Below are positions 16,863-27,642 of a DNA stretch of 54,491 nucleotides, one piece after another. Every line of letters starts with the position of its first letter. Within the stretch, counting starts at the first letter, position 1. Location: contig JAISTS010000068.1 of assembly GCA_031272455.1 (NCBI GenBank), forward strand, positions 1 to 54,491. Direction: 5' to 3'. The position numbers and the translations under genes were made by a program. This stretch comes from Tannerella sp. GTDB taxonomy: Bacteria; Bacteroidota; Bacteroidia; Bacteroidales; Tannerellaceae. The notes under the pieces were generated by a model. The model worked only from the letters and a program-made list of their open reading frames with translations, was not told where the DNA came from and made no database searches.

Positions 16863-18986
16863 ATGAAAAAGATTTTATTACCTATTGCCACAGTATGTTT
16901 CTGTGCATGTCAACAAGGCGACAAACCGCCCGTTGCAAAGATTATCCCACACGAGATGACGCTGTTTGATGATACGCGTGTGGACAATTATTACTGGATG
17001 CGTCTGAGCGACGAACAGAAGAGCGCCGCCACTCCCGACGCGCAAACTCAGGATGTGCTCGACTATATCAGCGCCGAAAACGCCTATCGCGAAGCGCAGA
17101 TGCAACCGACCCTTGCCCTTCAAAACGAGCTTTTTGAAGAGATGAAAGGGCGTATCAAACAGGACGAATCGACCGCGCCCTATCTTGATAACGGGTTCTG
17201 GTACTGGACTAAATATGAGGAGGGTAAGGAATACCCGCTGTACTACCGCAAGGCTGACAGCGAAGGCGCGGCTGACGAGCTGCTGCTCGACGTCAACCGC
17301 CTTGCCGAAGGCAAGAAATATTGCAGCGTTACGAGCCTGAGCGTCAGTCCCGACAACAAAATCCTCGCTTATGCCGTCGATTACGTCAGCCGTCGCCGCT
17401 ATACGCTCCATTTCATCGACCTTGCGAGCGGTCAACTCATCGGCGACAGCATACCCGACTGTTCGGGAGGAGTGTGGGCAAACGACAGTAAGACACTGTT
17501 TTATGTCGCCAAAGACATACAGACGCTGCGCAATTATCGCGTGCTGCGCCATACGATAGGCACGCCTGCCTCGGCTGACGCGCTCTGCTTCGAGGAAACG
17601 GACGAGACATTCAATATCAGCCTCGACAAGTCGCAGAGCCGCAAATACATACTGTTGGAGTCGCATCAGACGCTTTCGACCGAGACGCTGATTCTCGACG
17701 CCGACCATCCCGAAGGAACGTTCAAGGTGTTTAACCCGCGCGAAGCCGACCACCTCTACTCCATCGACCATATCAACGGCACGTTCTATATCCTTTCAAA
17801 CAAAGACGCGCTCAACTTCAAACTGATGAAGACAGCCGAAACCGCGACGGAAGAAAAGAACTGGCAGGAAGTGATAGCGCACCGTCAGGATGTGCTGCTC
17901 AGCCGCCTTGTGCTGTTCAACAATTTCTTTGCCGTGAGCGAGCGTCAGAACGGGCTTTACCGTTTCCGTATCGTCAATCTCAAAGACGGCTCCGAGCAGT
18001 TTGTGCCCTTCGCCGAAGAGGATTATGCCGTGTCGTTCAGCAACAACGTCGAACCGGCGTCTGCCGAGTTGCGCTACAACTATTCGTCGCTCACAACTCC
18101 CAATTCCGTCTTTACATATAATATGCTGAACGGCGAGACGAAACTGCTGAAAGAGGCAACCGTACTCGGCGGCTTCGACAAGAATAATTATGAAACAAAA
18201 CGCCTGTGGGCGACAGCAAAAGACGGCACAAAAGTGCCAATATCAATCGTTTATCGCAAAGGCTTCAATAAAGACGGCAACGGAAAAATGCTGCTTTACG
18301 CCTACGGTTCTTACGGCAGCCCGTCGGAATCGAGCTTCAACTCGCAGGTATTGAGCCTGCTCGATCGCGGTTTCGCTTATGCCATCGCACATATCCGCGG
18401 GGGCAGCGAGATGGGACGTCAATGGTACGAAAACGGCAAACTGCTCCACAAAATCAACACGTTCACCGATTTCAACGACTGCGCCCGTTTCCTGATTGAG
18501 GAGAAATACACCTCGCCGTCGGGGCTTTTTGCTATGGGACGCAGCGCGGGCGGACTGCTGATGGGCGCCGTTATCAATATGGAACCCGAACTGTATCAAG
18601 GCGTTGTCGCAGGCGTGCCGTTTGTTGACGTCGTTTCTACGATGCTCGACGCCAGCATCCCGCTGACCACTTTTGAGTGGGATGAATGGGGCGACCCGTC
18701 GAAGAAAGAATATTACGAATATATGCTTTCGTATTCGCCCTACGATCAGGTCAAGGCGCAAAACTATCCTAACCTGCTGGTTACTACGAGTTTCTGGGAT
18801 TCGCAGGTGCAATACTGGGAGCCGCTGAAATGGGTCGCCAAGTTGCGTGCTTTAAAAACCGACAACAACGCGCTGTACCTCTACTGCAATATGAACGCAG
18901 GACACGGAGGCGCGTCGGGACGCTTCGAGCAGCTGCAATCGCGGGCTATGGAATATGCGTTTATCCTGTCGCTCAGCGGAAAATAG
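16863..18986 (+). CDS. Prolyl oligopeptidase / oligopeptidase B, S9A, probable lipoprotein
   Basis: Serine peptidase of 707 aa from the ATG at 16863; the longer track ORF overlaps the preceding gene and would lose the signal. MKKILLPIATVCFCAC looks like a lipoprotein signal with Cys16 as the likely lipidated residue, so it is probably membrane-anchored. The N-terminal beta-propeller spans about residues 80-420. The alpha/beta-hydrolase domain follows with Ser561 in GRSAGG, Asp646 in FWDSQVQYWEP and His681 in AGHGGASG. The RGGSEMGRQWYENGK stretch is typical of the oligopeptidase B branch. It cleaves short peptides, probably after Pro or basic residues. It converges on the GH2 gene with 6 nt between. 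Confidence 0.92.
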   Translation: MKKILLPIATVCFCACQQGDKPPVAKIIPHEMTLFDDTRVDNYYWMRLSDEQKSAATPDAQTQDVLDYISAENAYREAQMQPTLALQNELFEEMKGRIKQDESTAPYLDNGFWYWTKYEEGKEYPLYYRKADSEGAADELLLDVNRLAEGKKYCSVTSLSVSPDNKILAYAVDYVSRRRYTLHFIDLASGQLIGDSIPDCSGGVWANDSKTLFYVAKDIQTLRNYRVLRHTIGTPASADALCFEETDETFNISLDKSQSRKYILLESHQTLSTETLILDADHPEGTFKVFNPREADHLYSIDHINGTFYILSNKDALNFKLMKTAETATEEKNWQEVIAHRQDVLLSRLVLFNNFFAVSERQNGLYRFRIVNLKDGSEQFVPFAEEDYAVSFSNNVEPASAELRYNYSSLTTPNSVFTYNMLNGETKLLKEATVLGGFDKNNYETKRLWATAKDGTKVPISIVYRKGFNKDGNGKMLLYAYGSYGSPSESSFNSQVLSLLDRGFAYAIAHIRGGSEMGRQWYENGKLLHKINTFTDFNDCARFLIEEKYTSPSGLFAMGRSAGGLLMGAVINMEPELYQGVVAGVPFVDVVSTMLDASIPLTTFEWDEWGDPSKKEYYEYMLSYSPYDQVKAQNYPNLLVTTSFWDSQVQYWEPLKWVAKLRALKTDNNALYLYCNMNAGHGGASGRFEQLQSRAMEYAFILSLSGK

Positions 18987-18992
18987 CGCGAT

Positions 18993-21434
18993 TTAATCGC
19001 TGTTTTTGGCGACCGAAAGGCTTACTTCTACGCTTTTAAGCCATGGCGAGGTGAAGGTCGCTTTCACTTCGCCGCCCTCGCCCTCAGCGCGAATATATGC
19101 CAGCAACCGCCCGTGAAATGCTCTCTGGCGGTTGTCGGTATAATCGCCCATATCGGTGTTGTTGCTCGCTTCGAGACCTGACAGCTTTGCCGAACCGGTC
19201 AGACGGCAGGTTATCTCGTCGTCCGACAGCATCACCGGCACGCCATCTTCGTCAACAACCTGCACGATAACCTGCGCTGTTTCAGGCGTTTCGCCATCGG
19301 GATGATAGACGCTCACCTGCAATGCGTAAGGACGTTTGGACGAACGGATGGCATAACGCGCCGTTTCGTTGCCTGCGCTGTCGTATCCTATGGCTTCGAG
19401 CTTGCCCGATTGATAGGGTATATCCCAGGATATCACCCCGTTAGCGCTGTCGTACGCTTTCATTTCGCCGACCTGACGCCCGTTAAGTTCGAGTTTGGCT
19501 TTGGCGGCATTGGTATAGCAAACCACGCGAATTGTCTGCCCTTCGTCGTAATTCCATATCGACCAGGCGTCAACCGACGGGCTGCGTTCAGGTCTGCCTG
19601 CCGGATATGTGCCGAGATAAATAACGGGAGATGAAGACCATAGCGACTGGCGGAAATAGCCGCGCGGCTTGATAAAGCCTCCGAAATCGACCAATCCTGA
19701 ATAAAATCCGCGCGAGGGCCACGCGCCCGATTCGCCGAGATAATCAATTCCCGTCCAGAGAAATTGCCCGAAAATATGCTCATTGTCCGTAACGGCTTTC
19801 CATGCTTCAAGGTCGTGCCGGTTTTCGCTGCCGTAAATCACGCGCGACGGATATTTCTGATGGTCTGACAGATAGCGACTTTCGGTATAATTGTATCCTG
19901 CGATATCGAGCGATCCGGGGTATTCTGTCTCGTTCGACATAGCAACTCCGGCAAGACCTGCCGTTACGGGTCGCGAGCTGTCGTAGCGTTTTACCGCCGC
20001 CACTAATCGCTTGGCTATCACGCCCAAACGCATAGCGTCGGGTGCGTCGGGCTTGTAGCCGCCGAACATTTTCTGGGTGAAGCCGTCGTTGCCGCCGTCG
20101 AGGATCGGATGCGAATACGGGTCGTTGGGATAATCGACTTCGTTGCCTATGCTCCAAGCAAAAATCGAGACGTGATTGCGGTCGCGGCGCACCATATCTT
20201 CGAGGTCGCGCTCGCCCCAGTCGGCAAAAATATCGAACGAACCCTGATGTCCGGGCGTTCCGACATTCCATCCTGCAATCCACTTATTTTTAGGAAATTC
20301 CCATTCGTCGTAGGCTTCGTTCATCACTAAAAAGCCGAGCCTGTCGCAGAGGTCGTACAGTTCGGGAGCCTGCGGATTGTGGCTGGTGCGGATAGCGTTG
20401 ACACCTATTTCTTTGAGCGCCAGCAGGCGACGATGCCATACTTCGCTCGGTACGGCGGCGCCAAGCACTCCGGCGTCATGATGGATACATACGCCTTTCA
20501 TTTTCAGGCTTTTGCCATTCAACGCAAATCCTTTGTCGGCATCGAACGTGAAAGTGCGAAATCCCGTTACGGTCGTCGTTTCGTCAACCTTCTGACCGTC
20601 TTTTAATATGCTGGTTTTCAGTGTATAAAGTTTCGGATTTTCCAAATCCCATAGCACGGGATTGCTGACCGGCAAATCCACATTGAAACGGACTAAATCA
20701 GCCGTTGACGCGACCGTTTGTGTGCGGTTATTACGGGCTGCAAGTTTACCGTCGGGCGTATATAACTCGTTGACAACCGTGAGTTTACCGGCGAAAGCCG
20801 CGCCGTTTACCACTTCGGTTTCGACGTGAAGTTTGGCGCTTTTGCGGTTTGCAGCGACATCAGGCATGGCATAAACACCCCATTGAGCGATATGCACCGG
20901 ATTGGCATAAACAAGCCAGACATCGCGGTAAATGCCTGATCCTGTGTACCATCGCGAGTCGGCGCTTTGGCTGTGGTCAACGCGGACGGCGATAACATTA
21001 TCAGTGCCGAAGCGGATATACGGCGTCAGGTCGAAGGCAAACGAGATATAGCCGTTGGGACGACTGCCGACCGGCTGCCCGTTGACGAACACCTCGCTGC
21101 GGTTGTAAACGCCTTCAAAATAGATATATACCTTTTCGTTTTGCCTGTCCGACGGTACTGTCAGCATCCGTCTGTACCATCCGATGCCGCCCGGAAGGAA
21201 GCCCTGGCAGCTGGCATTGCCCGCGCTAAGCGGCTGTTTCACACTCCAATCGTGCGGCAGATCGACAGTTTGCCATTTTGCATCGTCGAAATCCGCGTTC
21301 TTCGCATCGGCTATGTCGCCCAAAATAAATTTCCATCCGTCGTCCAAGTTCTCTGCCTGTCCGAACGATGTCTGCGCATAAACAGCAACAGATGAGAGCG
21401 TTGCTGATATCAAAAGAATAATTATCCGTTTCAT
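18993..21434 (-). CDS. GH2 glycosidase (beta-galactosidase type), secreted
   Basis: Exported glycoside hydrolase of 813 aa with signal peptide MKRIIILLISATLSSVAVYA. The jelly-roll sugar-binding domain covers about residues 25-185 (GIGWYRRML, GVYNRSEVFVNGQ, GSGIYRDVWL), an Ig-like domain about 190-295, and the TIM barrel about 300-610. The acid/base is Glu432 in WSIGNEVDYP and the nucleophile Glu537 in YGSENRHD. The tail has a DUF4982-like module (about 640-715) and a final C5-type Ig domain. It cuts beta-linked galactosides or related glycans in the periplasm; the exact sugar cannot be read from sequence. It stands alone, not in a SusCD locus, and is divergent from rsmH. Confidence 0.92.
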   Translation of the reverse strand: MKRIIILLISATLSSVAVYAQTSFGQAENLDDGWKFILGDIADAKNADFDDAKWQTVDLPHDWSVKQPLSAGNASCQGFLPGGIGWYRRMLTVPSDRQNEKVYIYFEGVYNRSEVFVNGQPVGSRPNGYISFAFDLTPYIRFGTDNVIAVRVDHSQSADSRWYTGSGIYRDVWLVYANPVHIAQWGVYAMPDVAANRKSAKLHVETEVVNGAAFAGKLTVVNELYTPDGKLAARNNRTQTVASTADLVRFNVDLPVSNPVLWDLENPKLYTLKTSILKDGQKVDETTTVTGFRTFTFDADKGFALNGKSLKMKGVCIHHDAGVLGAAVPSEVWHRRLLALKEIGVNAIRTSHNPQAPELYDLCDRLGFLVMNEAYDEWEFPKNKWIAGWNVGTPGHQGSFDIFADWGERDLEDMVRRDRNHVSIFAWSIGNEVDYPNDPYSHPILDGGNDGFTQKMFGGYKPDAPDAMRLGVIAKRLVAAVKRYDSSRPVTAGLAGVAMSNETEYPGSLDIAGYNYTESRYLSDHQKYPSRVIYGSENRHDLEAWKAVTDNEHIFGQFLWTGIDYLGESGAWPSRGFYSGLVDFGGFIKPRGYFRQSLWSSSPVIYLGTYPAGRPERSPSVDAWSIWNYDEGQTIRVVCYTNAAKAKLELNGRQVGEMKAYDSANGVISWDIPYQSGKLEAIGYDSAGNETARYAIRSSKRPYALQVSVYHPDGETPETAQVIVQVVDEDGVPVMLSDDEITCRLTGSAKLSGLEASNNTDMGDYTDNRQRAFHGRLLAYIRAEGEGGEVKATFTSPWLKSVEVSLSVAKNSD

Positions 21435-21457
21435 TTTATCTGCATTTTAATTTCTCG

Positions 21458-21465
21458 CAAAATTA
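21458..21465 (-). promoter_or_regulatory. Promoter -7 box for the GH2 gene
   Basis: Minus-strand TAATTTTG is a consensus -7 element 23 bp before the ATG. No good -33 TTTG is seen at the expected spacing. Confidence 0.45.
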
Positions 21466-21551
21466 CAATATTTTCGTAAAAATCATACCTCAGTTATTGA
21501 TTGTCAGAAAATTTTTTGAAAAATATTATTTTTCTTTTGAACAAAAGTTTG

Positions 21552-21559
21552 TAATTTTG
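21552..21559 (+). promoter_or_regulatory. Promoter -7 box at the head of the dcw cluster
   Basis: TAATTTTG matches TAnnTTTG 49 bp before rsmH. A -33 TTTG at the ideal spacing is not evident. It is the only clear promoter ahead of the tightly packed cluster, so it probably drives most of it. Confidence 0.5.
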
Positions 21560-21608
21560 CTTTTTCAAATTGATAATAAATAACTGAATTGCTCGCAAAA
21601 CGTTTATA

Positions 21609-22520
21609 ATGAGCGAAGTAAACATTTTTTACCATATTCCTGCACTGTACGGCGAGAGCCTTGACGGATTAAACATCAAGCCGTCGGGGGTTTATATTGA
21701 CCTGACTTTCGGTGGCGGCGGTCATTCGCGCGGCATCCTCAGTCGGCTTGGCTCGGACGGCAGGCTGTACGGCTTCGATCAGGATGAAGATGCGCAGGCT
21801 AATATTCCTGACGATAAGCGTTTTACGTTTGTTCATTCCAATTTTCGCTATTTGTCGAACTTTATGCGTTATTACGGTGTGGAGCAGGTTGACGGCATTT
21901 TGGCAGACCTCGGCGTGTCGTCGCATCATTTTGACGACGAGGGGCGCGGCTTTTCGTATCGTTTCGACGGTTCGCCCGATATGCGGATGAACACACGCGG
22001 CGGCAAAACGGCTGCTGAGGTGCTGAACAGCTATTCTGAAGATGCTTTGGAGGCGCTTTTCAGGAAATATGGCGAAGTAAGCAATGCCTCGCGTCTTGCT
22101 ACGGCAATCGTCAAGGCGCGAAGTACGGCTCCGATTGGTTCGATAGAGGATTTTATGAAGATTATCAGACCATTAGCGATATGGGAGAACGACAAGAAGT
22201 ATTTCTCGCGCGTCTTTCAGGCAATACGCATCGAGGTCAACGACGAGTACGAAGCTCTGCGCGAGATGCTTCCTCAGGCGCTTAAGCTGTTAAAATCCGG
22301 CGGACGGTTAGCTATAATAGCCTATCATTCGCTCGAAACCCGTTTGGTAAAGAAATTCTTCCGTACGGGAAATGCCGAAGGCGAGAGTTTGACAGATTTT
22401 TACGGACACCGCTCGACGCCTTTCCGTCTGATAGGCAGCAACATAAAGCCGTCGGCAGAAGAGATTGCAAATAACCCGCGCTCGCGCAGTGCACATTTAC
22501 GTATAGCAGAAAAGATATGA
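21609..22520 (+). CDS. rsmH: 16S rRNA m4C1402 methyltransferase
   Basis: RsmH (MraW) puts the N4-methyl group on C1402 of 16S rRNA. It is 303 aa, normal for the family. The SAM-binding motif is YIDLTFGGGGHSRGIL near residue 30, followed by GFDQDEDA, GILADLGVSSHHFD, FSYRFDGSPDMRM and, at the C terminus, LAIIAYHSLETRLVKKFF. It heads the dcw cluster and its stop overlaps the ftsL start by 4 nt (ATGA). In related genomes mraZ normally precedes it; here the next gene upstream is a divergent GH2 glycosidase. Confidence 0.97.
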   Translation: MSEVNIFYHIPALYGESLDGLNIKPSGVYIDLTFGGGGHSRGILSRLGSDGRLYGFDQDEDAQANIPDDKRFTFVHSNFRYLSNFMRYYGVEQVDGILADLGVSSHHFDDEGRGFSYRFDGSPDMRMNTRGGKTAAEVLNSYSEDALEALFRKYGEVSNASRLATAIVKARSTAPIGSIEDFMKIIRPLAIWENDKKYFSRVFQAIRIEVNDEYEALREMLPQALKLLKSGGRLAIIAYHSLETRLVKKFFRTGNAEGESLTDFYGHRSTPFRLIGSNIKPSAEEIANNPRSRSAHLRIAEKI

Positions 22521-22867
22521 AACAGAACAGTCAATCGCGTGAAAAGATAAAAAAAAGCTCATTTTCGATAGTAAGATTCCTGAGCGGAGGCGTGCTGCAG
22601 GAAGGATTTTTGACAAAATACGGCGGCATGGCGGCGCTGATAGTCTTTATGCTGTTTTTTTTCATCGCCAATCGCTACACCTGCCTGCTGAAAATGCGCG
22701 AGATAGACGTTTTGCAAAACGAACTGCGCGACCTGAAAATCCGTTCGGTCGAGATTTCCACTAATCTGACGGGCAGCAACCGCCTGTCGGAGATAGAGAA
22801 AATCGTTGAACAGCAGCATCTCGAACTCGAAAGCGCGACACATCCACCATATATATTAACGAAATAG
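22517..22867 (+). CDS. ftsL: FtsL-like cell division protein
   Basis: Bitopic inner-membrane protein of 116 aa. A cytoplasmic N-terminal part of about 38 residues is followed by one membrane helix (MAALIVFMLFFFIANRYTCLL) and a periplasmic coiled-coil segment with heptads such as MREIDVLQNELRDLKIRSVEIS. This layout, and the place between rsmH and ftsI, is that of FtsL, which forms the FtsQLB complex that activates FtsWI. Sequence identity between FtsL proteins is low, so the call rests on position and topology. A T8 run codes for part of the membrane helix. The start overlaps the rsmH stop. Confidence 0.8.
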   Translation: MKQNSQSREKIKKSSFSIVRFLSGGVLQEGFLTKYGGMAALIVFMLFFFIANRYTCLLKMREIDVLQNELRDLKIRSVEISTNLTGSNRLSEIEKIVEQQHLELESATHPPYILTK

Positions 22868-22887
22868 CAAATCAACAGTCAAAAAAA

Positions 22888-24912
22888 ATGGAAGTGAACA
22901 AAAATAATTCGGTTGATAACAGCATACAGGTACGCTATTTTATCGTCATTGGCTTGCTATTGATTATTGTCGGAGGCATACTATGGAACCTCTTTAAGGT
23001 AACAATCATCGAACGGGAAAAATGGCTGAACACCTTAATGAAGCAGATCAACACATCGAATGAAGTGGTCGTGTCGCCAAATCGCGGCAATATCTATTCG
23101 TCCGACGGCAAACTGATGTCAACGACGCTGCCTGTTTACAAGCTGTATATCGACTTCAAACTTGGCAACGCATATCCCAAAGAGGCATTTATGGACGCTC
23201 TCGATTCACTTTCGCTATGCCTGTCGAAAAAGCTTAAAGACCGTTCGCAGGCGGATTACAAAAAACATTTACTTCAGGGATTGAACAGTAAAAGTACCGA
23301 ATTTAAGCTATCGTCCAAGAAGGTATCATACGTGGATATGAGGGAGATACAGCAATTTCCTTTCTTCAGGCTCGGACGCAACAAAAGCGGATTATACACT
23401 AAGGAGGAATTGCAGCGGCACAAACTGTTCGGTTCTATGGCAGACCGCACTCTCGGCAACATCGATATGTATTATTGGGAACACCTGTCAAAGGGCAAGA
23501 CAGGAATTGAATTTATTCACGACAGCATTTTGAGCGGCAAAACGGGTCTCGGACGCAATATAAAGGTCGGCGGACGCACGATTTTCGTGATTTCGCAAAA
23601 GCCTGTTGACGGTTTAGATATTGTTACGACGATTGACACCCGCATACAGGACATTGTAGAGAAGGAGCTACGCGAAAAGACACTCGCCTTTCGCCCTCAA
23701 ACGGCTATAGCCATAGTGATGGAGACCAAAACCGGCGAAGTCAGGGCTATAACCAACCTTGTCAGCAACGGCTCCGGCGTCTATTCCGAAATAAAAAATG
23801 AGGCTGTCAGCGGGCTGTACGAGCCTGGGTCAACATTCAAAACCGCCACAATGATGGTCGCCCTTGAAGACACCGTATGTACACCAACAACAACGCTACA
23901 ACGTGGCAACGGCATATTGGTATTTAACGGAAAGAAGATTACCGACCATAATGCCGGTCGCGGTCCGACAGTCATCACAGCAGAGCAGGCGATGTGGTAC
24001 TCATCGAACGTCGGGATGGCGCGTATAGTACTCGACGGCTACGAAAACAATCCTGAGAAATTTATTAGAGGACTGTACAGAGTAGGCATTCTCGACTCGC
24101 TGAACATAGAAATCAGCGGCGCAGGCAACCCCAAAACTACATGGAACACTTTGCGCTGGTCGAAGCAGTCGCTGCCACGTATGTCGTACGGCACCGAAGT
24201 ACAGCTGCCGCCGATAAACACGCTGGCGTTTTATAATGCCATTGCCAACGACGGCAAACTCGTCAGACCCATCTTTACGAAAGCCATACGCGACGGCGAA
24301 AAAACGGTCAGAACGTTTGAGACAGAGGCGATTGTTGAAAAAATATGCTCCGAAAATACTTTGAGAACCATCCGTCAAATGCTGAAAGACGTCGTCAACC
24401 AGCCCGACGGAACGGGCAAGCCCGCACATTCGGACGCCGTAACCATTGCAGGCAAAACGGGCACGGCTCAGATTATCGCAGGCGGTGGCGTCAGCGGTCA
24501 TAACGTCTCGTTTTGCGGCTATTTTCCTGCCGACAAACCGAAATATTCGTGTATCGTCTTTATGCACCGTCCGCAGGGCACGCCATCCGGCGGAAATATG
24601 TGCGGCACAGCGTTCAAAGCTATCGCCGAGAAAATCTATTCTCTCGAATCTGAAATCAAAGTCAGCGAAATGAAAGCAGACTCGGCGCTTGTTGCCGTTC
24701 CGCAGGTGAAAAAGACAGAAAAAGACATAAAAATACAGGATGGACTTGTTCCTAACGTAGTCGGGATGGGCGCCAAAGACGCCATTTTCATCCTCGAACG
24801 CAGCGGGCTTAACGTCCGCATAGCGGGCAGGGGGCGCGTCGAAAGACAGTCGCTGACGCCCGGACAACGCATCACGAAAGGACAGTCGATCACTATCACT
24901 CTTAAAGGATAA
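22888..24912 (+). CDS. ftsI: Septal peptidoglycan transpeptidase FtsI (PBP3) with PASTA domain
   Basis: Class B penicillin-binding protein of 674 aa that cross-links septal peptidoglycan in the periplasm. One membrane anchor at about residues 17-40 is followed by the dimerisation/pedestal region ([16 protein letters not shown]). The transpeptidase domain has the three active-site motifs: serine in [13 protein letters not shown] in [10 protein letters not shown] and KTG in [15 protein letters not shown] domain closes the protein from about residue 618 ([20 protein letters not shown]). This is longer than enterobacterial FtsI and resembles Spo VD/FtsI forms of Bacteroidetes. It lies 20 nt after ftsL and 10 nt before murE. 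Confidence 0.96.
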   Translation: MEVNKNNSVDNSIQVRYFIVIGLLLIIVGGILWNLFKVTIIEREKWLNTLMKQINTSNEVVVSPNRGNIYSSDGKLMSTTLPVYKLYIDFKLGNAYPKEAFMDALDSLSLCLSKKLKDRSQADYKKHLLQGLNSKSTEFKLSSKKVSYVDMREIQQFPFFRLGRNKSGLYTKEELQRHKLFGSMADRTLGNIDMYYWEHLSKGKTGIEFIHDSILSGKTGLGRNIKVGGRTIFVISQKPVDGLDIVTTIDTRIQDIVEKELREKTLAFRPQTAIAIVMETKTGEVRAITNLVSNGSGVYSEIKNEAVSGLYEPGSTFKTATMMVALEDTVCTPTTTLQRGNGILVFNGKKITDHNAGRGPTVITAEQAMWYSSNVGMARIVLDGYENNPEKFIRGLYRVGILDSLNIEISGAGNPKTTWNTLRWSKQSLPRMSYGTEVQLPPINTLAFYNAIANDGKLVRPIFTKAIRDGEKTVRTFETEAIVEKICSENTLRTIRQMLKDVVNQPDGTGKPAHSDAVTIAGKTGTAQIIAGGGVSGHNVSFCGYFPADKPKYSCIVFMHRPQGTPSGGNMCGTAFKAIAEKIYSLESEIKVSEMKADSALVAVPQVKKTEKDIKIQDGLVPNVVGMGAKDAIFILERSGLNVRIAGRGRVERQSLTPGQRITKGQSITITLKG

Positions 24913-24922
24913 ATATCTGAAA

Positions 24923-26365
24923 ATGAAACAGACAGAAATAGATAAAATAATTACGGAGGTGAGACCTCGACAGGTCGTATCGGACTCGCGCAAGGTGCAG
25001 GCAGGCGATGTGTTTGTCGCCGTCAGAGGAACTCAGGTTGACGGACACGATTATATCGGCGCCGCCATAGCTCAGGGCGCGGCAGCTATCGTATGCGAAG
25101 TCGTTCCGAAAGAATTTGAGACCTCGCCGGTGCAGTTTATTACGGTTGCAGACACATCTGAAGCGCTTGGCGTATTGCTTGATGCTTTTTATGATCACCC
25201 TTCGTCGAAACTGAAACTCGTTGGCGTTACCGGAACGAACGGCAAGACGACCGTCGCGACTGTGCTGTATGAACTTTTCCGTCGCCTCGGCTATAAAGCC
25301 GGACTGTTATCGACGGTATGTAACTATATCAACGGCATTCCCGAAGCGGCTACGCATACAACTCCCGATCCCGTTACGCTTCACAGCCTGATTGCTCGGA
25401 TGGAAGAGGCAGGATGCGATTATGTGTTTATGGAAGTAAGTTCGCACGCCGTTGACCAGAAAAGAATAAGCGGTCTGACGTTCAGCGGCGGCATTTTCAC
25501 CAATCTGACACGCGACCATCTTGATTATCATAAAACGGTAGATAACTACCTGAAAGCGAAAAAGACGTTTTTCGACAACCTGCCCGCTTCGGCTTTTGCG
25601 CTGACAAATATTGACGACAAGACGGGCGAAGTGATGCTGCAAAACACCAAAGCCCGCAAACTCGGCTACTCTCTGTTTACGTTGACGGACTTCAAAGGGA
25701 AAGTGATAGAGTCGCATTTTGAAGGCTCCGAAATTCAAATCAACGGGCGCGAAGTCAATGTTCATTTCGTCGGGCGGTTTAATGCATATAACCTGTTGGC
25801 AGTTTATGGCGCCGCCATAGCTCTCGGACAAGATCCGGAAGAAACGCTGATCGTCTTGAGCGCTCTGCATCCCGTGGCGGGACGCTTTGAGACCATCCAT
25901 TCGCCGCTCGGCTATACAGCTATTGTCGATTATGCCCATACGCCCGACGCACTGACAAACGTGCTGAACGGCATACAGGAAGTGCTGAACGGCAACGGAC
26001 GGATCATCACCGTGGTTGGCGCAGGCGGCAATCGCGACAAGGGCAAACGTCCCCTGATGGCAAAAGAGGCTTGCCGGATGAGCGACCAGCTTATCCTGAC
26101 ATCCGATAATCCGCGATTTGAAGAGCCTGACGAGATAATTCGGGATATGGCAGCCGGACTGACAACCGACGATCTGACGCGCACACTTTGCATCACCGAC
26201 CGTGCGCAAGCCATCGCAACAGCTACCCGTCTGGCGCAAAAAGGCGACGTCATCCTCATAGCCGGCAAAGGACACGAGGATTATCAGGACGTCAAGGGCG
26301 TCAAACATCACTTCGACGACCGCGAGACAGTTAAAAATATTTTTGCAACACAACAAAAAAACTGA
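24923..26365 (+). CDS. murE: UDP-MurNAc-L-Ala-D-Glu:meso-DAP ligase
   Basis: Cytosolic Mur ligase of 480 aa that adds the third residue to the peptidoglycan stem. The ATP loop is [17 protein letters not shown], the central domain has [13 protein letters not shown] and [14 protein letters not shown], and the C-terminal domain has [11 protein letters not shown]. The motif [10 protein letters not shown] contains DNPR, which in this family marks meso-diaminopimelate as substrate rather than lysine. It sits between ftsI and mraY with gaps of about 10 nt on both sides. Confidence 0.97.
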   Translation: MKQTEIDKIITEVRPRQVVSDSRKVQAGDVFVAVRGTQVDGHDYIGAAIAQGAAAIVCEVVPKEFETSPVQFITVADTSEALGVLLDAFYDHPSSKLKLVGVTGTNGKTTVATVLYELFRRLGYKAGLLSTVCNYINGIPEAATHTTPDPVTLHSLIARMEEAGCDYVFMEVSSHAVDQKRISGLTFSGGIFTNLTRDHLDYHKTVDNYLKAKKTFFDNLPASAFALTNIDDKTGEVMLQNTKARKLGYSLFTLTDFKGKVIESHFEGSEIQINGREVNVHFVGRFNAYNLLAVYGAAIALGQDPEETLIVLSALHPVAGRFETIHSPLGYTAIVDYAHTPDALTNVLNGIQEVLNGNGRIITVVGAGGNRDKGKRPLMAKEACRMSDQLILTSDNPRFEEPDEIIRDMAAGLTTDDLTRTLCITDRAQAIATATRLAQKGDVILIAGKGHEDYQDVKGVKHHFDDRETVKNIFATQQKN

Positions 26366-26374
26366 TATAACGAT

Positions 26375-27637
26375 ATGCTGTACGACCTGTTCAATTATTT
26401 AGACGTGAATTTCGACCTCCCCGGCGCCGGAGTATTCAAGTATATTTCGTTCCGATCCATCTGTGCGTTAGTATTTTCGCTTTTCATCTCAACCACTATC
26501 GGCAGACGCATCATAAACAAACTGCGAGACCTTCAGATTGGCGAGTCTGTTCGTGAGCTTGGGATTGAGGGCGAACAAACAAAAAAAGGCACTCCGACAA
26601 TGGGCGGCATCATTATCATCATAGCCATCATCGCGCCGGTGCTGCTCTTTTCGCGGCTTAACAATATTTATCTCATAACGATGCTGATAACTACGCTTTG
26701 GATGGGCAGTCTCGGTTTTATCGACGACTATATCAAGGTGTTTAAAAAAGACAAACAGGGATTGCACGGATGGTTTAAGATAATTGCGCAGGTAGGGCTT
26801 GGAATTATTGTCGGGGTAATAATCTTTTTCAGTCCCGACGTCGTCATACGCGAAAACATCAAGGTCGAAGACAGTCAGAATATCGAAAATGTGATGTTTC
26901 ACAACGTTCACGTCAAATCGACCCAGACAACGATACCGTTCATCAAGAACAATAACTTCGACTACGAATGGCTGGCATCTTGGGCGGGCGACTATACCAC
27001 CGCTGCTACTTTTATCATTTTCATACTGATAGTCATACTCATCGTTACCGGAGTGTCGAACGGCGCCAACCTGACTGATGGATTAGACGGTTTGGCGACG
27101 GGCAGCTCAGCCATCATCGGGACGGCTCTCGGCATCCTCGCCTATATGTCGTCGCACCTCGAATTTGCATCATTCCTGAATATTATGTTCATCCCCGGAG
27201 CCGAAGAATTAGTGATTTTCGCGGCGGCATTTATCGGCGCGACCATCGGTTTTCTGTGGTACAACGCATATCCGGCACAGGTCTTTATGGGCGACACCGG
27301 CAGCCTGACGCTCGGCGGGATCATCGCCGTTTTCGCTATCCTGATACGCAAAGAGCTGCTCATACCTATTCTGTGCGGTATCTTTCTTGCCGAAAGCCTG
27401 TCGGTAATGCTTCAGGTGGCATATTTCAAATACACAAAAAAGCACCGCGGCGAGGGCGTAAGGATATTTAAGATGACGCCCCTGCACCATCATTTCCAGA
27501 AAGCAGGCGATCAGAGCATCAAAGCATTGCTCCAAAAACCCAAAAACATAGTTCCCGAAGCCAAAATCGTCATCCGTTTCTGGCTGATAGGCATCATTCT
27601 GGCTGCGCTGACGATAGCCACATTAAAAATCAGATAA
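26375..27637 (+). CDS. mraY: Phospho-MurNAc-pentapeptide transferase
   Basis: Multi-span inner-membrane enzyme that moves phospho-MurNAc-pentapeptide to undecaprenyl phosphate, giving lipid I. At 420 aa it is longer than the 360-aa proteobacterial form. The extra residues form a loop at about 155-205 (after IIFFSPDVV), which is usual in Bacteroidetes. Family motifs are [25 protein letters not shown], the catalytic aspartate region [26 protein letters not shown] and MTPLHHHFQ. It follows murE by 9 nt and precedes murD by 5 nt. Confidence 0.97.
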   Translation: MLYDLFNYLDVNFDLPGAGVFKYISFRSICALVFSLFISTTIGRRIINKLRDLQIGESVRELGIEGEQTKKGTPTMGGIIIIIAIIAPVLLFSRLNNIYLITMLITTLWMGSLGFIDDYIKVFKKDKQGLHGWFKIIAQVGLGIIVGVIIFFSPDVVIRENIKVEDSQNIENVMFHNVHVKSTQTTIPFIKNNNFDYEWLASWAGDYTTAATFIIFILIVILIVTGVSNGANLTDGLDGLATGSSAIIGTALGILAYMSSHLEFASFLNIMFIPGAEELVIFAAAFIGATIGFLWYNAYPAQVFMGDTGSLTLGGIIAVFAILIRKELLIPILCGIFLAESLSVMLQVAYFKYTKKHRGEGVRIFKMTPLHHHFQKAGDQSIKALLQKPKNIVPEAKIVIRFWLIGIILAALTIATLKIR

Positions 27638-27642
27638 AGAAA

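Noticed and set aside
22651-22660. T8 run in ftsL as a slippage site
   Set aside because: T runs of this length are expected in Phe-rich membrane helix codons of AT-leaning DNA, and ftsL is essential, so a switch is unlikely.
24001-24993. Minus-strand ORF of 330 aa
   Set aside because: Antisense to the ftsI 3' end and murE start; no recognisable domain, and the plus-strand genes are certain.
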